A DNA stretch of 64,000 nucleotides. It comes from Glandiceps talaboti (lineage: Eukaryota; Hemichordata; Enteropneusta; Spengelidae). The DNA lies in assembly GCF_964340395.1 (NCBI RefSeq), contig NC_135571.1:2775611-2839610 (forward strand), written 5' to 3'. The position numbers and the translations under genes were made by a program. The notes beneath the pieces were generated by a model. The model was given only the letters and a program-made list of their open reading frames with translations. It made no database searches and had not been told where the DNA came from. This document shows positions 24,751 through 38,566 of this stretch, piece by piece; position 1 is the stretch's first letter, and the number at the start of each line of letters is the position of its first letter.

Positions 24751-25037
24751 CAGTGTCTCCGGTTGCCCGTGTACAACTTTAACTTATAGGTAATAAAGTG
24801 TGCATAAACAAAACGCTGTACGGGTCAAATTCAACAGTTTGATGTAGTATGAAAAACAAACATAATTTTTAGTTCGGTGTGGGGTGTCATTTTAGTTATC
24901 AACTGACAAACACAAGTTTAACTTTAATGTAATGTGCTATGTACTCCTAAATGCAAATGTGCCTCTAAAAATATCAAACTGAGATATGGAAGAATTTTCA
25001 CGATAATAGTAAATGTATAGCTGCACAAAAATACATT

Positions 25038-25262
25038 ATAAGTGTCAATAAAAGAGCATTTTCTTACTACATACAGACTTTGTATTCATAGTAATACAAA
25101 TTACTACATCGTGGTTTGAAATTAATTGTGATGTAAGAGACAATTATCTATTTTGACCAATGCCATTAGAAGGATGTGGGTGGTCTGAAACCTAACTAAA
25201 CGAATTTAGTTTGTTATCCTACATTGAACATTGATCTTTCCACTAACTATGTCTCGTTCTCA
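25038..25262 (+). repeat. Dispersed repeat, copy 1 (partner at 43585)
   Basis: Shares with 43585-43800, in order: tgtcaataaaagagc, ttgtattcatagta, gtttgaaatt, gacaatt, ggtctgaggc/aacc-taactaa and tatcc-acattg-ac-attgatct. About 220 bp. Shorter relatives of its right end lie at 32965-33060 and 48540-48625. Confidence 0.82.
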
Positions 25263-25335
25263 CCGTCGCCCTGCAATGCCCTGACCTGCCCTGCACCTAC
25301 CTGCCTTGCCCTGCCCAACACCACCTACCTGCATC
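25263..25335 (+). repeat. Degenerate ccctgc repeat
   Basis: About nine imperfect ccctgc/cctgcc units, an unusually C-rich patch in AT-rich DNA. Confidence 0.6.
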
Positions 25336-25831
25336 TCTGTGTATTTGTCTGTACTTTCCACTTATTGACATTGTAAAGATTCGTCAATCAATCATTGTTT
25401 ACAACGTCAACCCAAGGAATATGATAGTTTGTAAATGGACCTAATCAAGGCTATATTTTACACTGTGCATAGTAGTCGCGCATCACCATGTATTCTTCAA
25501 TTCGCTTCATTTATTCATTCATCTGAATATTGGCTTTTGTTACCTCAATGAGCACACGTTATATTATTAAAGGTACATGTACTTCTATTAGCCTCTAATA
25601 ATTAGTTGATATATGTATAACCTCCCTTATTAAACAACAAAACCCTATCTAAATATATTGTAACATTTTCGATAAAACTTGTTTATTATGTTTGATTTCG
25701 GTACGAAGAAATTAGTAATCTAAAGTCCTGATAACTTTACTACCGTTGCACAGCAGAATAATAAATTGGGTGCCATATTATATCGTTACCAAAAATTTGT
25801 CAGGTGGTTACGATGATGTATATATATACTT

Positions 25832-25861
25832 TCTTCAAAAGAATAAGGATGTAATAAGTCG

Positions 25862-25946
<85 letters not shown>

Positions 25947-25947
25947 C
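25832..25947. repeat. (TA)n preceded by a mobile-element end
   Basis: About 43 TA units from 25863. Just before it, agaataaggatgtaataagt with cgtta matches, in reverse complement, the right end of the small element at 30508-30662. Confidence 0.85.
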
Positions 25948-27180
25948 ATATATATCCAAATGACATGTGTGAGCATAATATGTTTGCAAAGTGTCACGGC
26001 ACATTGGATTTTACAAAGGTGCGTCTATACTACTAAGAAATAACAATGCGATAGAATTTGTTGTATATTGTCCATGTGGACAGATTGTGCTGGTAAGCTT
26101 GTGGTGGGGTAGCTATTTATGTTATCACATCTCGCACAGAGTGACAACATTTACAAATTCGACCTTCTCTGCCAATACATTAGTTTTTTTGCAATGATTG
26201 ATCGATACAGGATTCGAGCCTGGTTGACACATTCTGTATATTTCCAGGGTTTCAGAATACAATTTGGTTTTATTTTGTATTGTGTGAAAAAACTTCTGTT
26301 TGTATACTTGTATAGTTTGAGTGAATTAATCACTCCGCTGTTCCATACAATAGCAGTGACAAATTAAGGTAAATATTTCAGAATATTTATATTGAATACC
26401 GCTTGAGAATTAAACACAGTCTTAGCTACCAGCACATGATTGTTGTTTGTTCTCCCGCCTGGCAGATCTGAAGGCGGCTGGACCTAATCAAACACATGAC
26501 GGTGATGTTTTACAAAATTGTATGTGTCTAATTTCAGTAGACAATAACCATTTTCACAAACCTACATGGACCCTGAAATCCCTAACCCTAATTTCACTGT
26601 AGTTGGGATGATACTTATATTTGTACTACGAACCACTAATTTCAGTTATGAACAATACAAAGTGTTACAAATGTACCGGTTAAATAATACATACCAGTCG
26701 TATAGCACGTCCTACATGTTGTACGTGCCTCCTTCCCACCGACAAGTCATCTATTTTTGAAAATTACCTTTTTTTCTGACTGTGTTATAATTGTGTTTAG
26801 CCTACCTGCTTCTATTTCCTAATTCGGTTCAATACACAACATATCAAGTTATGAAACAATAGAGATCCGTCACAGTGCACTGTCGCAGACAGTAGCATGT
26901 ATGAGTTTATACCATGACGGAAAATATACCATTGTTGCCATGAAAACCTATCATCATAATAATAAAAGCACCAATTTATCATCGGTTCATGGATGATTAA
27001 GGGTTAGTGGTAATTGTATGAAGCTCACACAATGGAGAGTACATTTGAAAAATAGGATTTCGACTGTAAATAGCGGTAGTACGAAATTAAAGTTTAGCAA
27101 ACGTTTCTGAGCAACAAATGATCAATTTAATTAGTATAATTCTAACAATTAAAATTGGTATCATTAGAAACTGAAGAAAA
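25948..27180. other. No recognised feature
   Basis: Intergenic. Open frames at 25991-26367 and 26566-26760 are short and without motifs. Confidence 0.5.
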
Positions 27181-27181
27181 G

Positions 27182-27311
27182 ACATACATACATACATACA
27201 TACATACATACATACATACATACATACATACACACACATACATACATACATACATACATACATACATACATACATACATACATACATACATACATACATA
27301 CATACATACAT
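27182..27311. repeat. (CATA)n microsatellite
   Basis: Near-pure CATA/ACAT tract of 130 bp with one CACACA interruption near 27231. Confidence 0.95.
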
Positions 27312-27852
27312 AGAAAACAACAGAACCGAAATTCTGTACAGCAGGAAAAAATGTGCACAACATAGGACATATGGGTGTCGTATTCAAATCAATTTTGAAA
27401 TGTGAATCAGTAGAATGCAACCTTCTCCTTTACGTTGATTTTGACAAATATGATCGATGGCCAATTATTTCCCACCAACATGAATTAAGTCTGTGATATT
27501 TGAGATGCCAAGCAACTAACTAAACGTGAATACCTGTCAACTTTAAGCTTTTTAATGAAAATATGCTATTTAGGACTGTATATGCAATACACTATGCCAG
27601 TGAACTTGTTATGACAGGAAAATTAACGAGAAGGAGAGAGTGACACCGATATACAATCCGATTTGACAGGATGATTAATGAGACACAGGGATCATCAAGG
27701 TTGAAAATAAACATGACCTCACACGAACGTTTGAATATTAACGGACTACTCTGTGTTAAACTGTATAAATATGTGTGTAGTACTGCAAAAGTAACAAGAA
27801 ATATATACAATAATTAATATGGAGGTCTTAAGCCACAAATCAGAGTTTATGG

Positions 27853-28105
27853 CATACATACATACATACATACATACATACATACATACATACATACATA
27901 CATACATACATACATACATACATACATGCATACATACATGCATGCATGCATACACACACACACATACATACATACATACATACATACATACATACATACA
28001 TACATACATACATACATACATACACACTGATATACATATATAATATGTATATATAGTTATATATATAGTTATATATATATAGTTATATATAGTTATATAT
28101 ATATT
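27853..28105. repeat. (CATA)n microsatellite followed by (TATATAGT)n
   Basis: CATA tract to about 28023 with GCAT and (CA)n interruptions near 27927-27963, then a short run of tatatagt-like units at about 28045-28105. Confidence 0.93.
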
Positions 28106-30335
28106 TTTTCATTTATCAATTGCATTTTGATGCCATTTTAGTAAAAATTGCAAATTTGGTTACTTCTCCCTAGTTCATGCCAACTGCAGGATCCAAAGTT
28201 TAGTCACTTCTCGTCTATAATGGGAAGAAACAACTAGATGGATGGAAACGATGGTAAGAATTTTTGAAAACGAAAGAAGTCAGTATCTTGTTTACAGTTG
28301 ATTCACATTGTAGACAAGTCGAAATTACTGTCCATTGATTTTCCAGTCGTACGTTTACTTAGGGCCAAATCGAAATGTCTTTCTGCAGACTGGAGTCATT
28401 ACAAATTGTGATGATCGATTGTCTGCAAGGACGTGTCTAGATAAAAAACAAACACAATTATTTTTACAGGTACGCGAATGCAGTTAATTTATTCTTGTAA
28501 AAGACACCAGACTACCATTTTCCTTATACCTTTAGCATGCCGGCCTGTCCTTGATGTTGTAAGAAAAATCACCTAAACATTCATAACGCATCTTTATTAT
28601 ACCGATGCTGCGGTCTTTTCATGATGGACGGATTGTAATTGCAATTATTGTCATGCGTAGCCTGCAGGGATTTTGTAAGTGTATAATATGGCGGCCATTT
28701 TGAATTTGAGGTCATTGATTTCTAAGCAAATTGCTTCACCAAGTTAACATCATGAGTCAATGAACCTGATATGTAAGAAACAAATCAGAACCTCGTCTCT
28801 GTATTATAACCAACAAGTAAGTTAACGTCTGCTCAGAGATTAATATCGCTGTTAAATGGCGACTTTGTAATGTTTGTTCCTGGAACCATTTGTCATTGTC
28901 AACGATGTCCATTTTATCAGTGCATGAGGTCATATTGTTGGAGATTCTCAGCATAATTGTAAAGTCGATACAGATTAAAGTTATCCCAATGGAGTCTAAT
29001 CTTTAACCAAATGAATCATTAATGTCTGGTTACTTGCCCGTAAATCAAGACAAGCTTGTCCTAACAGATAGTTCGATACGAAGGTACAGTTTGTGTTTTC
29101 TTGCCTAGGGTGGACAGCCTGAAATGTTCCATAGATTTGCTTACTACGTACAACGAGAAATAAGTTATTCTTTAAAAAAACAATATTGAATGTTCATGTA
29201 GGAGCAGTGTAATCGACTGTCGGTATTAGTAAACAGTAAACTGAATCGTTCGGTAATCTGTACATGTGAATAAAGAAAGTTGTGTGGTTATAGACAAAAT
29301 ATTAGAAAAAAGAAATTCGATTATACAGTAGTAATTACTGAGCTCAAATATTAGAAATCACCTTGTATTATTACTTCTCATTCGAGGTATTTTGTAAAAC
29401 TTGTACAGACTCTGATAGAAACGATACATTTTATCTCACTGTGAACTCAAATCAACATCACTGTCGGATGAAACAATGAAGATTCGACCACAAAACTATT
29501 TACTTGTGTTCCGACAGTGAGATACGACTCTGGTAATCCTGCCTGACAAAGATAGGCGCAAACTAGATCTATTGTTCTTCAGTATAGTAGATTATACAGT
29601 GAGTGATAGCGGTTCCCCTTTTGTTTGACTGTAATGACCTTGTGATCAAGATAGTGTAAACATTGGCAGTCCCAGAAGAATACACTGCAAGTTCATGGAA
29701 CTCTGACAATAACATTATATGACGTCACCCTACTGAGACTATAATTAAACCAACGTCCATTCAATATATTATCACTGTTGAATCAACATGTCGTGACAAT
29801 ATTTTTAGTTTGTGTCTATCTTAGCAAACCGATGGCTCACTTACCAGAGTAATGAAATGTTATATTTCGTATGCTTGAAACCTATCAGTACCTGTAGCTT
29901 GTTTGTGTAGTTCGTAAAAACGACATTGTTTGAGATGTAAAAATCATCCTACCGCCTAGTTGAAAGCCTACATTCTTGTCAGGTTGGTAATAATTAATCC
30001 TTTTTCATTGCACAATTGTCTACAGGAAGATGGACACATGATGCAAAGTGGAAAAGACCCCACAAGTTATTTGGATTTAGTTGTAAACATTTGTACAAGT
30101 TTTGTTCAATTGTACAATTTGTATATTTCTGTTTTACTTTCGCTTATGTACATACACTTGATTATAATATATATAGTGATTGGTGTTTATTGACTAATTA
30201 AAGTAGCATATGCATATTCGGTCTGGACAAAATTCTTCATTCCAAGCATTAACGTCAGTCGTAATCATTATCTTCATTAATATTGAATAATTCTGTAATT
30301 TTGAATCAGTGATTTAAGGAAATTCAGTAAAACAT
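28106..30335. other. No recognised feature
   Basis: Intergenic between genes A and B. Short open frames only. Confidence 0.5.
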
Positions 30336-30338
30336 GAA

Positions 30339-30340
<2 letters not shown>

Positions 30341-30377
<37 letters not shown>

Positions 30378-30391
30378 CATATATATATATA
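30341..30391. repeat. (TA)n microsatellite
   Basis: TA tract with a CATACA interruption. Confidence 0.9.
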
Positions 30392-30507
30392 CAGTATTTC
30401 TGTTCAAGACGTGTCGTTCAGGCTGCCTATATATTCACATAAGTGTCTAACTGGAGAGAACAGTGCTCGATGCAATATTATTATTAGTGGAAGAGCATTA
30501 TATACTA

Positions 30508-30661
30508 AATTCAAAGAATAGGGATGTTCTGAGTCATTACTCATAGTTTAGTTTCACGCTTGCTCAGCAGTCACCAGGCAACTAATAAAATCAATCGCCT
30601 GATGGTCACTATGGAAGCATGGAACTGTGAGTAACGACTTATAACATCCTTATTCTTTGGA

Positions 30662-30662
<1 letters not shown>
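30508..30662. mobile_element. Small element with about 38-bp inverted ends
   Basis: The left end tcaaagaatagggatgttct, then gagtcattactca, pairs with the right end read in reverse as tccaaagaataaggatgtta, then taagtcgttactca. The interior is about 75 bp. One end of a relative is present at 25832-25866. A (TA)n tract begins right after its right end. Confidence 0.75.

Positions 30663-30665
<3 letters not shown>

Positions 30666-30742
<77 letters not shown>
30666..30742. repeat. (TA)n microsatellite
   Basis: About 38 TA units adjoining the element at 30508-30662. Confidence 0.95.
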
Positions 30743-30745
<3 letters not shown>

Positions 30746-31249
30746 GTGTGTGCTTTTACTAAGTAGTTCCATTTCAACGTCTACAATATAGAGTGAAGTG
30801 TTTCTGATACATAACTCAACATTTTCTATTTTCTAAACGTTTGTGTCTGTATGTCTCTCAATGTGTCAAAAGTGATAGCCATTCTCTTTGTGTTATAATG
30901 GTATTTTGTTGATTCGTAAAATCGATTTCAACATATATGTGACTGGAAATAACATGTTTTAACTCAAAGACTGGAGTCAAACAAGTAAGAATTTAATCAA
31001 TTTATTAGTGAAACATCAATAACATAAGAAAAAGATTCAATTACATCAAAAATGTTAATACATACAATATCTGTTTTTTATGTAATGTACCTTAAAAATC
31101 GAAAATCTTACTGTTATACAGAGAAGCCATCTTGGACACTAAATCAATAAATGCAATTTTTTTGGTATAATAAACAAACCGTAAATAGAAACAAATGCAA
31201 TGCCTTGAGGTACATTTAGGCGTAGGATCCTTAAACTCTTGTTAAATAG

Positions 31250-31830
31250 ATATGTGACACTTGACGCAGGTGTTTGACCCTTGACCCAATGATACCAGGT
31301 ATATGTGACCCATAACCTCTATGATAAAAGCCTAAAAGGGTATAACTCGTTACAAAGGAGCATGACATTCTGCTTGACAGTACGAGAGGTGTGCACCCTA
31401 ACCCCATAAGGGCGTATGTGACCCTTTGTCGATATTTGAGGTGTGTAACCCTTGCTTCGATTCTCTCTTACAAAGGTATGTGACCATTTACCAGATAATA
31501 CCAGAGGTGTGACCTTGGCATCATGTGATACTAGAAGTGTGTGACCCATAACCAATTGATACTTGAGATATCATTGACCCCATATTAGACATGTGACCTA
31601 TCACCTGGTAGTACTATAGGAGTGACCATTAAACCAAAAGTTCCAAATGTGTGATCTTTAGCCCTATGGAACAAGATGTATTTTATGTTTGATCCTAATA
31701 ATACTAGAGGTATGTGGCTCCTAACCCCATAATACACATGTATGTATGTAACCTTTGACCCAATAGTACCGGAATTGTGCCGTTTCACCCCAAAGTACAC
31801 CATGCGTGGTGTTTAACCCTAATGGACAAG
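31250..31830. repeat. Degenerate tandem repeat around gtgtgaccctt
   Basis: About a dozen imperfect units of roughly 40-50 bp built on the theme gaggtgtgtgacccttaacc followed by ccataatacta. Examples are near 31268, 31300, 31390, 31438, 31505, 31540, 31705 and 31745. Strongly diverged. Confidence 0.7.
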
Positions 31831-33740
31831 ACGGTTTCAAAGGTGAGTGAAGGAAATATAACACTAAACATTGCCAGAAATGTAAATAAAGTTTATTTGT
31901 AAGCAAACATGATATGGGTTTTCATATAATACACACTCCTTCTGCTATAAGTTATGAATCATGTGAGATTTGATAAATTAATACAGGAGAAATTACTTTA
32001 GTTGAAAATGATAAGTGGCAAGGTAAATGGTTGTATGAAGAACAACTGAATCATAAATACTAACAATGAATCTCCAAACGTTCGGCTCTCTCTGCATTTA
32101 TTAATCTATAAAAAATTTAAATGTTCCTAGGATAATCTACTAAAAGTATCAATTCAATGGACGAATCCTCAACATCAACTTCTATAAAAATATTGTATAA
32201 CCCTTCAAATTTAACATTCTCTGTTAGTGTTTGAAATGACATGCTACGCCATATTTAAAAGAAAAGATCCGTTCCTTCCGTTTAAGGGCAAAATACTATC
32301 TGAATTATGGCTAATATTAAATCTGTTCGTATGGTCTGTCAGATAGTGAACATGTTAAGACCTAAGACCTATAATCAATATCCTAGGACCTTACCTTGTG
32401 GTTTTGGTACTAAACCATTTCATTAATTTACATTGTTTATTTATTTATTTAAAAATAACACGTGTATATTAAAAAAATTAACAACATCAACAACATAAAA
32501 CGTGTATCTATATTTTTAAGAAATAGCGTTGCTTGTTTATATGTTAATTATTACTAGATATATATCACAGTTCTCTACCAAAGAAATTTTAACATATTCG
32601 TTATCTTTTGCGGATAAAGGGGCGATATCAATAGTTCAAGTTAGGATAAAAAATAATAAAAGGTCTCTGACCCCTCCCTACACACCCTTCTAACTTAATT
32701 GTTTATGACAGCATACTCAATATAACAATCAGTATTTAGTGGTATGTAGCACTATGAATACAAAGGTAATATTTAGTGAGGAAAAATGCTATTGTAATTT
32801 ATTGACACGTTAATGTATTTAGTGCCATACATTTACTATAGAGAAAATGAGTTCTATTTCTCGATTTGACGACATGTAATACAAATATTTGCATGGAGGG
32901 GAAGAAAACAGATTATATTAAAAGTAGTCGGTTATTTTCGAGAGACAACTAAAATTGCTAATCGCCATACTCCCCCCCCCCCAACCCAAACCAACCAAAC
33001 TGAATATAGTTTTTCTATCCTACACTGAACTATTGATCCCACCCCTAAATCGGACTTGGAAGAAGGTAACCACCTTGTGTAATGCCATATTGTTTCCTTG
33101 CGAAAAAACATTTCGGCCTTAACGCTTCTCTTTTTTGATATTTAAAAGAATCTCTAAATTGTTGCTAAAATTACGGCCAATCTACCAAAAAACTTACTGA
33201 AACGGTGTTTGGTATCAATAGCTGCAGACCCATCTCAATTCTACCCGTTTTCAGCAAAATTGTTTAATCTCTTGTAACTAGTCAAAATCATTATTTTTTT
33301 ATGAATACAGATTATGGTAAAAATATACAGGCAAAATCTTGAAAACGCCTTTAACAATTTAATATTATTTTAGAAGAGAAACAGTCAAGGCAATGCTTTT
33401 ATCTTTGATGTACTTTCGAAATAATTATTTTAATGAAATATACAAAGTTCGTTGGCACAAATTATTATACGACAGGATTTAATACTAATATTGTAGGCAA
33501 AATCGTTAAATGGGGATGCCACTACTGAAAATAAAGGAATTTTCATTAATCTTTGGCTCTGGAAAATCAAATTTCAAGATTTCACATCTTATAAATTGTG
33601 TGCTATTGCCAAAAGTCACGAAATCCAATCTTTCTTCCCTCCCATTCATTATTCTATGACCGTCCTATCGGTGATCCAGTGTTGTCTCACGTGATTCCAC
33701 ATATATGCATATACATTAGATGAACAATGCATATTCATAA
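31831..33740. other. No recognised gene; one repeat fragment
   Basis: Holds a C-run with the end of a dispersed repeat (32965-33060: cctacactgaactattgatc). Otherwise AT-rich sequence. Confidence 0.5.
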
Positions 33741-34185
33741 CGTCACAGTTACGATTTACCGTTAAGTGTTTTGTTATTCAGTGTTAGGTTTTTGTTTTAG
33801 TTATGTAACTCTCTGTCCTTGTACTTATGTAAATTTCTTTACCTTCATGAATTTCATTAGATAGTCAAATAGTTTTAGACAGGTGTACCGTGTCAGGTAT
33901 AAAAAGCCCAACGCACAGGTCACCGTTACATTTATTTTTTGTGTAGCCAGCAAGGCAACAACCTACCTGTATCATTTCACTTTGTACTTCAGGTTAGTTA
34001 TATTCTCTTTTTCCTTTTGGTACATTCATTTTTTGTGTAGCCAGCAAGGCAACAAACTACCTGTATCATTTCACTTCGTACTTCAGCTCCTGTCCTTTCC
34101 GTTATGTGTGTGTAATAAAGTTTATTTGAGTTTACAACTGCATCAACTGGTATGATATTTGGAGTGTGAGGCGGCAACCGTGACA
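33741..34185 (+). mobile_element. Solo-LTR-like element
   Basis: In plus orientation it has a TATA-like box (tataaaaag at about 33898), an AATAAA at 34113 and the end gagtgtgaggcggcaaccgt followed by gaca. A 95-bp tandem duplication sits between (33927-33993 and 34022-34088, gtagccagcaaggcaacaa). The 5' limit is uncertain. A relative keeping only atttcattagatagtcaaat and the 3' end lies at 40537-40587. LTR identity is inference. Confidence 0.5.
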
Positions 34186-34676
34186 ATAACTCCTACATTC
34201 TTATTAGCTTCAGACTTGGATAAATATTATTCATCTAACACATACACATGTGTGCTGACTACCACAAGGTATCGCTGAACCTCTGCTAGGAAAATAAACA
34301 TTAGACAATTTGTAATTAGGTCTCTCTTGGCGATAGCGAGAAATGTATATAATGTTAAAATCATGAACTGATTCTCCAGAACCCAATGTTTATGAAAGTG
34401 CCTTTATTTCCTGGAGTGGCACTCCCTCTTTGAAGACGGAAACAATATCGCACCATACCGGATCTAAAAACATCTTAAGCTTTAGTTTATAAGGTAGTGA
34501 TTTGAAATAAATCCATTCCAGTGTGCGAAAGGAAAGAGTATTGCCTTTTAAACATTTTAGTAAATCAGTTGAAGAATGCAATCTTTGATGAAGCTTATTA
34601 TTCTTATATAAATCAACACATTGCTGATAACAGTAATATAAACCCCTGTCAGCACCACTTTTGATTCTCTTATTGT

Positions 34677-34682
34677 TTTATT
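34677..34682 (-). terminator. Candidate poly(A) signal of gene B
   Basis: AATAAA on the minus strand, about 38 nt after the TAA of gene B, with a GT-containing stretch (gtggtgctg) some 25 nt further on. This would make a very short 3' UTR. AATAAA is common in such AT-rich DNA, so this is a candidate only. Confidence 0.4.
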
Positions 34683-34719
34683 GACGATCAAACGACTTCT
34701 TGCAGCTACACTTCCCATG

Positions 34720-34830
34720 TTATGTTATCTGGGGTAGAATCAAACTGGCGCCACCTATGCTGACGAAGATAAAAAGAACGAGAAGAATTCGATCGACCAC
34801 TGTTGCTAGGGCAATCCAATCTTCATGGCT
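34720..34830 (-). CDS. Gene B exon 6: TM4 and stop
   Basis: Acceptor CCTACAG, then 36 codons and TAA: SHEDWIALATVVDRILLVLF opens TM4 and the protein ends SLILPQIT. Same length and same final ILPxIT as gene A exon 6. Confidence 0.95.
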   Translation of the reverse strand, partial: SHEDWIALATVVDRILLVLFIFVSIGGASLILPQIT

Positions 34831-37800
34831 CTGTAGGTTGAAAGATGAAAACAGAGAATACGAATTGTTACTATTGACATAGATATGTCTACATTTATGT
34901 TGATCGGATAAATTATATTAGTTTGCAATGATAAAAAGTTGTCTTGAAACAAAACGTCGTCAGAATCTACAAAATTCTTACTTTTTATTATCTTGTTCGT
35001 CAGTAATCTTACATCTTGCTCGACAAAAGAAATTATTAACAGTCCTACATTTTATCGTCTGGCTCAAAATATTACTAACACTGAAACAACTTTCATCATA
35101 TTGCTCAACACAAATCTGACCAACACTGATATACTCCATGATCTTGCACAACACATATCTTATGCTACATTTTATCATTTGGCTCAACAATATACTAACG
35201 CTGCTAAATTGTGTCATCTGCACTGACAAAACTCTTACTAACACTGCTACATTACATGATCTTGCACGATAAAAATAGCTACATTTTATCATCTGGCTCG
35301 ACACAAACGTTACTAACATTGCTACATTGTATCGTCCTGCTCAACACAAATATGTACTAACATAGCTACATGTTATCGTCTGTCTAAAAATCTATTTTAC
35401 CAACAGTGCTACATTCTATCATCTGGCCAAAAAAATACCCTTGTTTAATGTTGTGAAGAAGCTTGCAATTATTATATGTAGTGTTTCAACTCAACTGCTT
35501 CAAGGAGGGAGGAAAGACACTATACAAAATGATCAATGTAAAATATACTTGAGACTTATTTATGGACCAATTCAGACTACTCCTTATTGAAAATATCCTT
35601 TTCAGCGTCGATTTGTCAAAGATTGACACTACCTACGCACTATGAAAACGCCTCCAGTGTCAATTCATAAGCTGAAGGAAATTGCCAATAACAGTTTACT
35701 TATAGATTATTCCATAAAGGGTAAATTTTCGTAACACAAAATGCAGAACATCCTTCAACTAAACCAATAAATATCTTAACAATGTGTATATCAGTTAATT
35801 GTTGCAATGTGTCCCTATTGTAAGTGATACGTCTTAAAGGGGGCACAAACTGGAGTATGGAAATTGTGGCTTCAATTTTGCAGCATATTTATAACATACT
35901 CGTAGTATTGTACTTAGTGAGGCATATTTAACTTATCACTTGCAATTGCAATTGACTTAACACAAATATGGTATTAAGGTAGAACTTATAAGCTATCAGA
36001 TGACGTAATTAATTATACGTATAAAACTGCCAAGGGTAACCCTACCATGGATCATCTATACTAAAAATCTCAGTAGAAAGTTGTAATGTCATAGAAGGCA
36101 TACATCAACATAATAACCTAGAATAATTTTAATCGAGATTGTATGGAAGTGTTTTCACTTGAGTAAGAAGCCTGTCAAACTAGCTTGTGCCACTTTCAAA
36201 CTCAACATACGAATGAATACATAAACTAAACCATAGATTTTGATGTCACTGAATAATGATAACATGAATTGATATTCTTAAAGGCTGATAAAGAGGAGAA
36301 AGTCCGATTGGTCAAGACTGTAGATTGCCAGGGGAAATACGAGAATAAGCAATATCAGAAGGAAGATATGGGAAAATTTGAATGGAATAAATCGACAAAG
36401 AGAACAAAAGGCAAGATAAGACTAGAAGATTATATTTAAGAAATTATTCTTAGATAACATCAACATTTCTTCTTCATTCAGCCAAGAATAAAAACCTATA
36501 CTCTTAGAAGTCTTGTCACTTTCAGTCGAAGATGAGAAGTGACAGCACCCTCAAGCAACGATTATATTCAGGCTGAATGAAGAACATATATGACACTACA
36601 TCTGCGCCAGGATAATTTGTGAATATTCATGAAAGGTAACTTTTAACATTTAACTCGTGTCTTGAACACTAGAGAACCAACAATGCGGACGTCGTAGAAC
36701 GGCCAGGGCATACATTGCGTTTGTTTTGTTCAAACACATTCAACTTGGCTTGCATGAGGTATGAGTGCCCTGTTATGAGCAAACCTTATACGTATGAATT
36801 TGCGTCTACTAGTATGATGAAAATAGCGAATGTAGATCATATGGACACTGTGAAATTGACAACTGAGTAGATTGCACCGAGAAATGAACAAAGATATATA
36901 TTCTATCGTGAAATTGACATAGAAAAAGTGCAGTGAGAAAATGACAAGCATGTGTAAATTAGAGCGAAATTGAGTTTGAAGTTTGCGATGAGACATTGTG
37001 ATTTAAGTAGTTCATGTCCATTGATGTCATGGAAGTCAAAATATATACAGTGAGAACTGTCACTTGCCTGTTTAGCTTTCTTGTCCGGAACCATATGCCG
37101 AATGAGTACCTCGGTATGTTTGACAAGCTTATCCAGATTATGTAGAATTCGATGATTAGTTCTCTCACATATAAAGTAAACTTTAACGTCTCTCTTTTTC
37201 TTACTTTTATTCAGTGAATTTGATGTGTACTTTGGTCTTTTACCTCCCACACACCCTCCGTTGTGTGATTTGGAGTTACTATTCACCCCCATACGAGTCC
37301 AACTGTTCATTTCATACTGTTCCGGTTCATTCCTGTTTCTTTGATTGGAATGGAAATATACATTTTCACTTATAGTGATTTCTTCGGAGTTCAACGCCCT
37401 GTACGCATCAGTTGTCTTGACAGGCCGCGCTGACCTAACCTTGACCAACAACAATTTGGCGAGTCGTCCAAGGAAGACTGTCTTTGCCCATTCGGGTACA
37501 GGTTTCGCTGAATCCCCTCTACTGTATATCCGGGATACAAGAGTGGTGAGGGCGACCGAAAGTCCTATTAGACCCATACTGAAGATAAGGTAGACCGTAA
37601 CAAGCGGCAGTTCCAGTGACGTAGCGGGCAATAAGTCAATCACAAGAATATTGAATACGTAGATCGTTAAAAGTAAGGAGATACTAAGGCTTACTTTGTC
37701 GGATGACATCGAGGGCAAACAAAAAACCACAACTGTAAGAAGCGAAACAACTACACAGGGAAGTATCAGGTTAACAATATAATACAAAGGCTTACGCCTT

Positions 37801-38471
37801 ATATCCATCGTAATAAGAATCGTAGTAAAGGTGTCGTCAACACCTTGGAAATGTTTAGCAACAGCAGTTGCGTTAGAATCTATAATGTCCCACTCAACAT
37901 TTGGCAAATAGTTCTCGAGTGTCGCATTGTCTTGACCGGCAAAGAGTCTCACTTGGCCGTCTAAGTAAGCCCATTGTCCGAATTCAAAGTGACATTGCTG
38001 TTGGTCCACAGGAAAATATGTGATATCCATAATACATGGCGTTCTTAGTATAGCTGGTGTAACTTTCAACACTGTACCGTCTGGAAATATGTTGAGATTG
38101 AGTCCAGCCAAGTGGATTCTTGGGTAGCCTTCGTACTCGTTGTCATCACTAAAATCAAACAGAATAATTATTCAAAAATTAAAATAACATTGTTAGTTTG
38201 GTGTAATAATCATAGTTGGCAGGGCATTTAAGGGGTTTAGAGTACCCATATGGATGACGAATGAGTCCTTGTTTGTAACTCAATAAATTGTCAAACATTT
38301 AAAAAGGTGTAAAATGTTTGTTATTGTACTTACAATGACACGCTTTTTAGACATTTTCTATCTTTTTGCACTTTTTAAAGTTACAAACAAGGACTTGGTA
38401 TATGTTGTTTCACTGAATGTTCAAATAAAAAAACACAGTAGAGTTGTTTTTATGGATAAATAAATTCAAAA

Positions 38472-38522
<51 letters not shown>

Positions 38523-38527
38523 ACAAA

Positions 38528-38566
<39 letters not shown>

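Noticed and set aside
26190-26222. Second B-box-like sequence (cgatacaggattcgagcctg)
   Set aside because: No A box, no cloverleaf and no repeated partner recognised.
36903-37067. C-terminal extension of the gene B large frame beyond 37068
   Set aside because: It has no TM4 and no family similarity. A GC donor at 37067 in phase with the TM4 exon at 34830 explains the end better.
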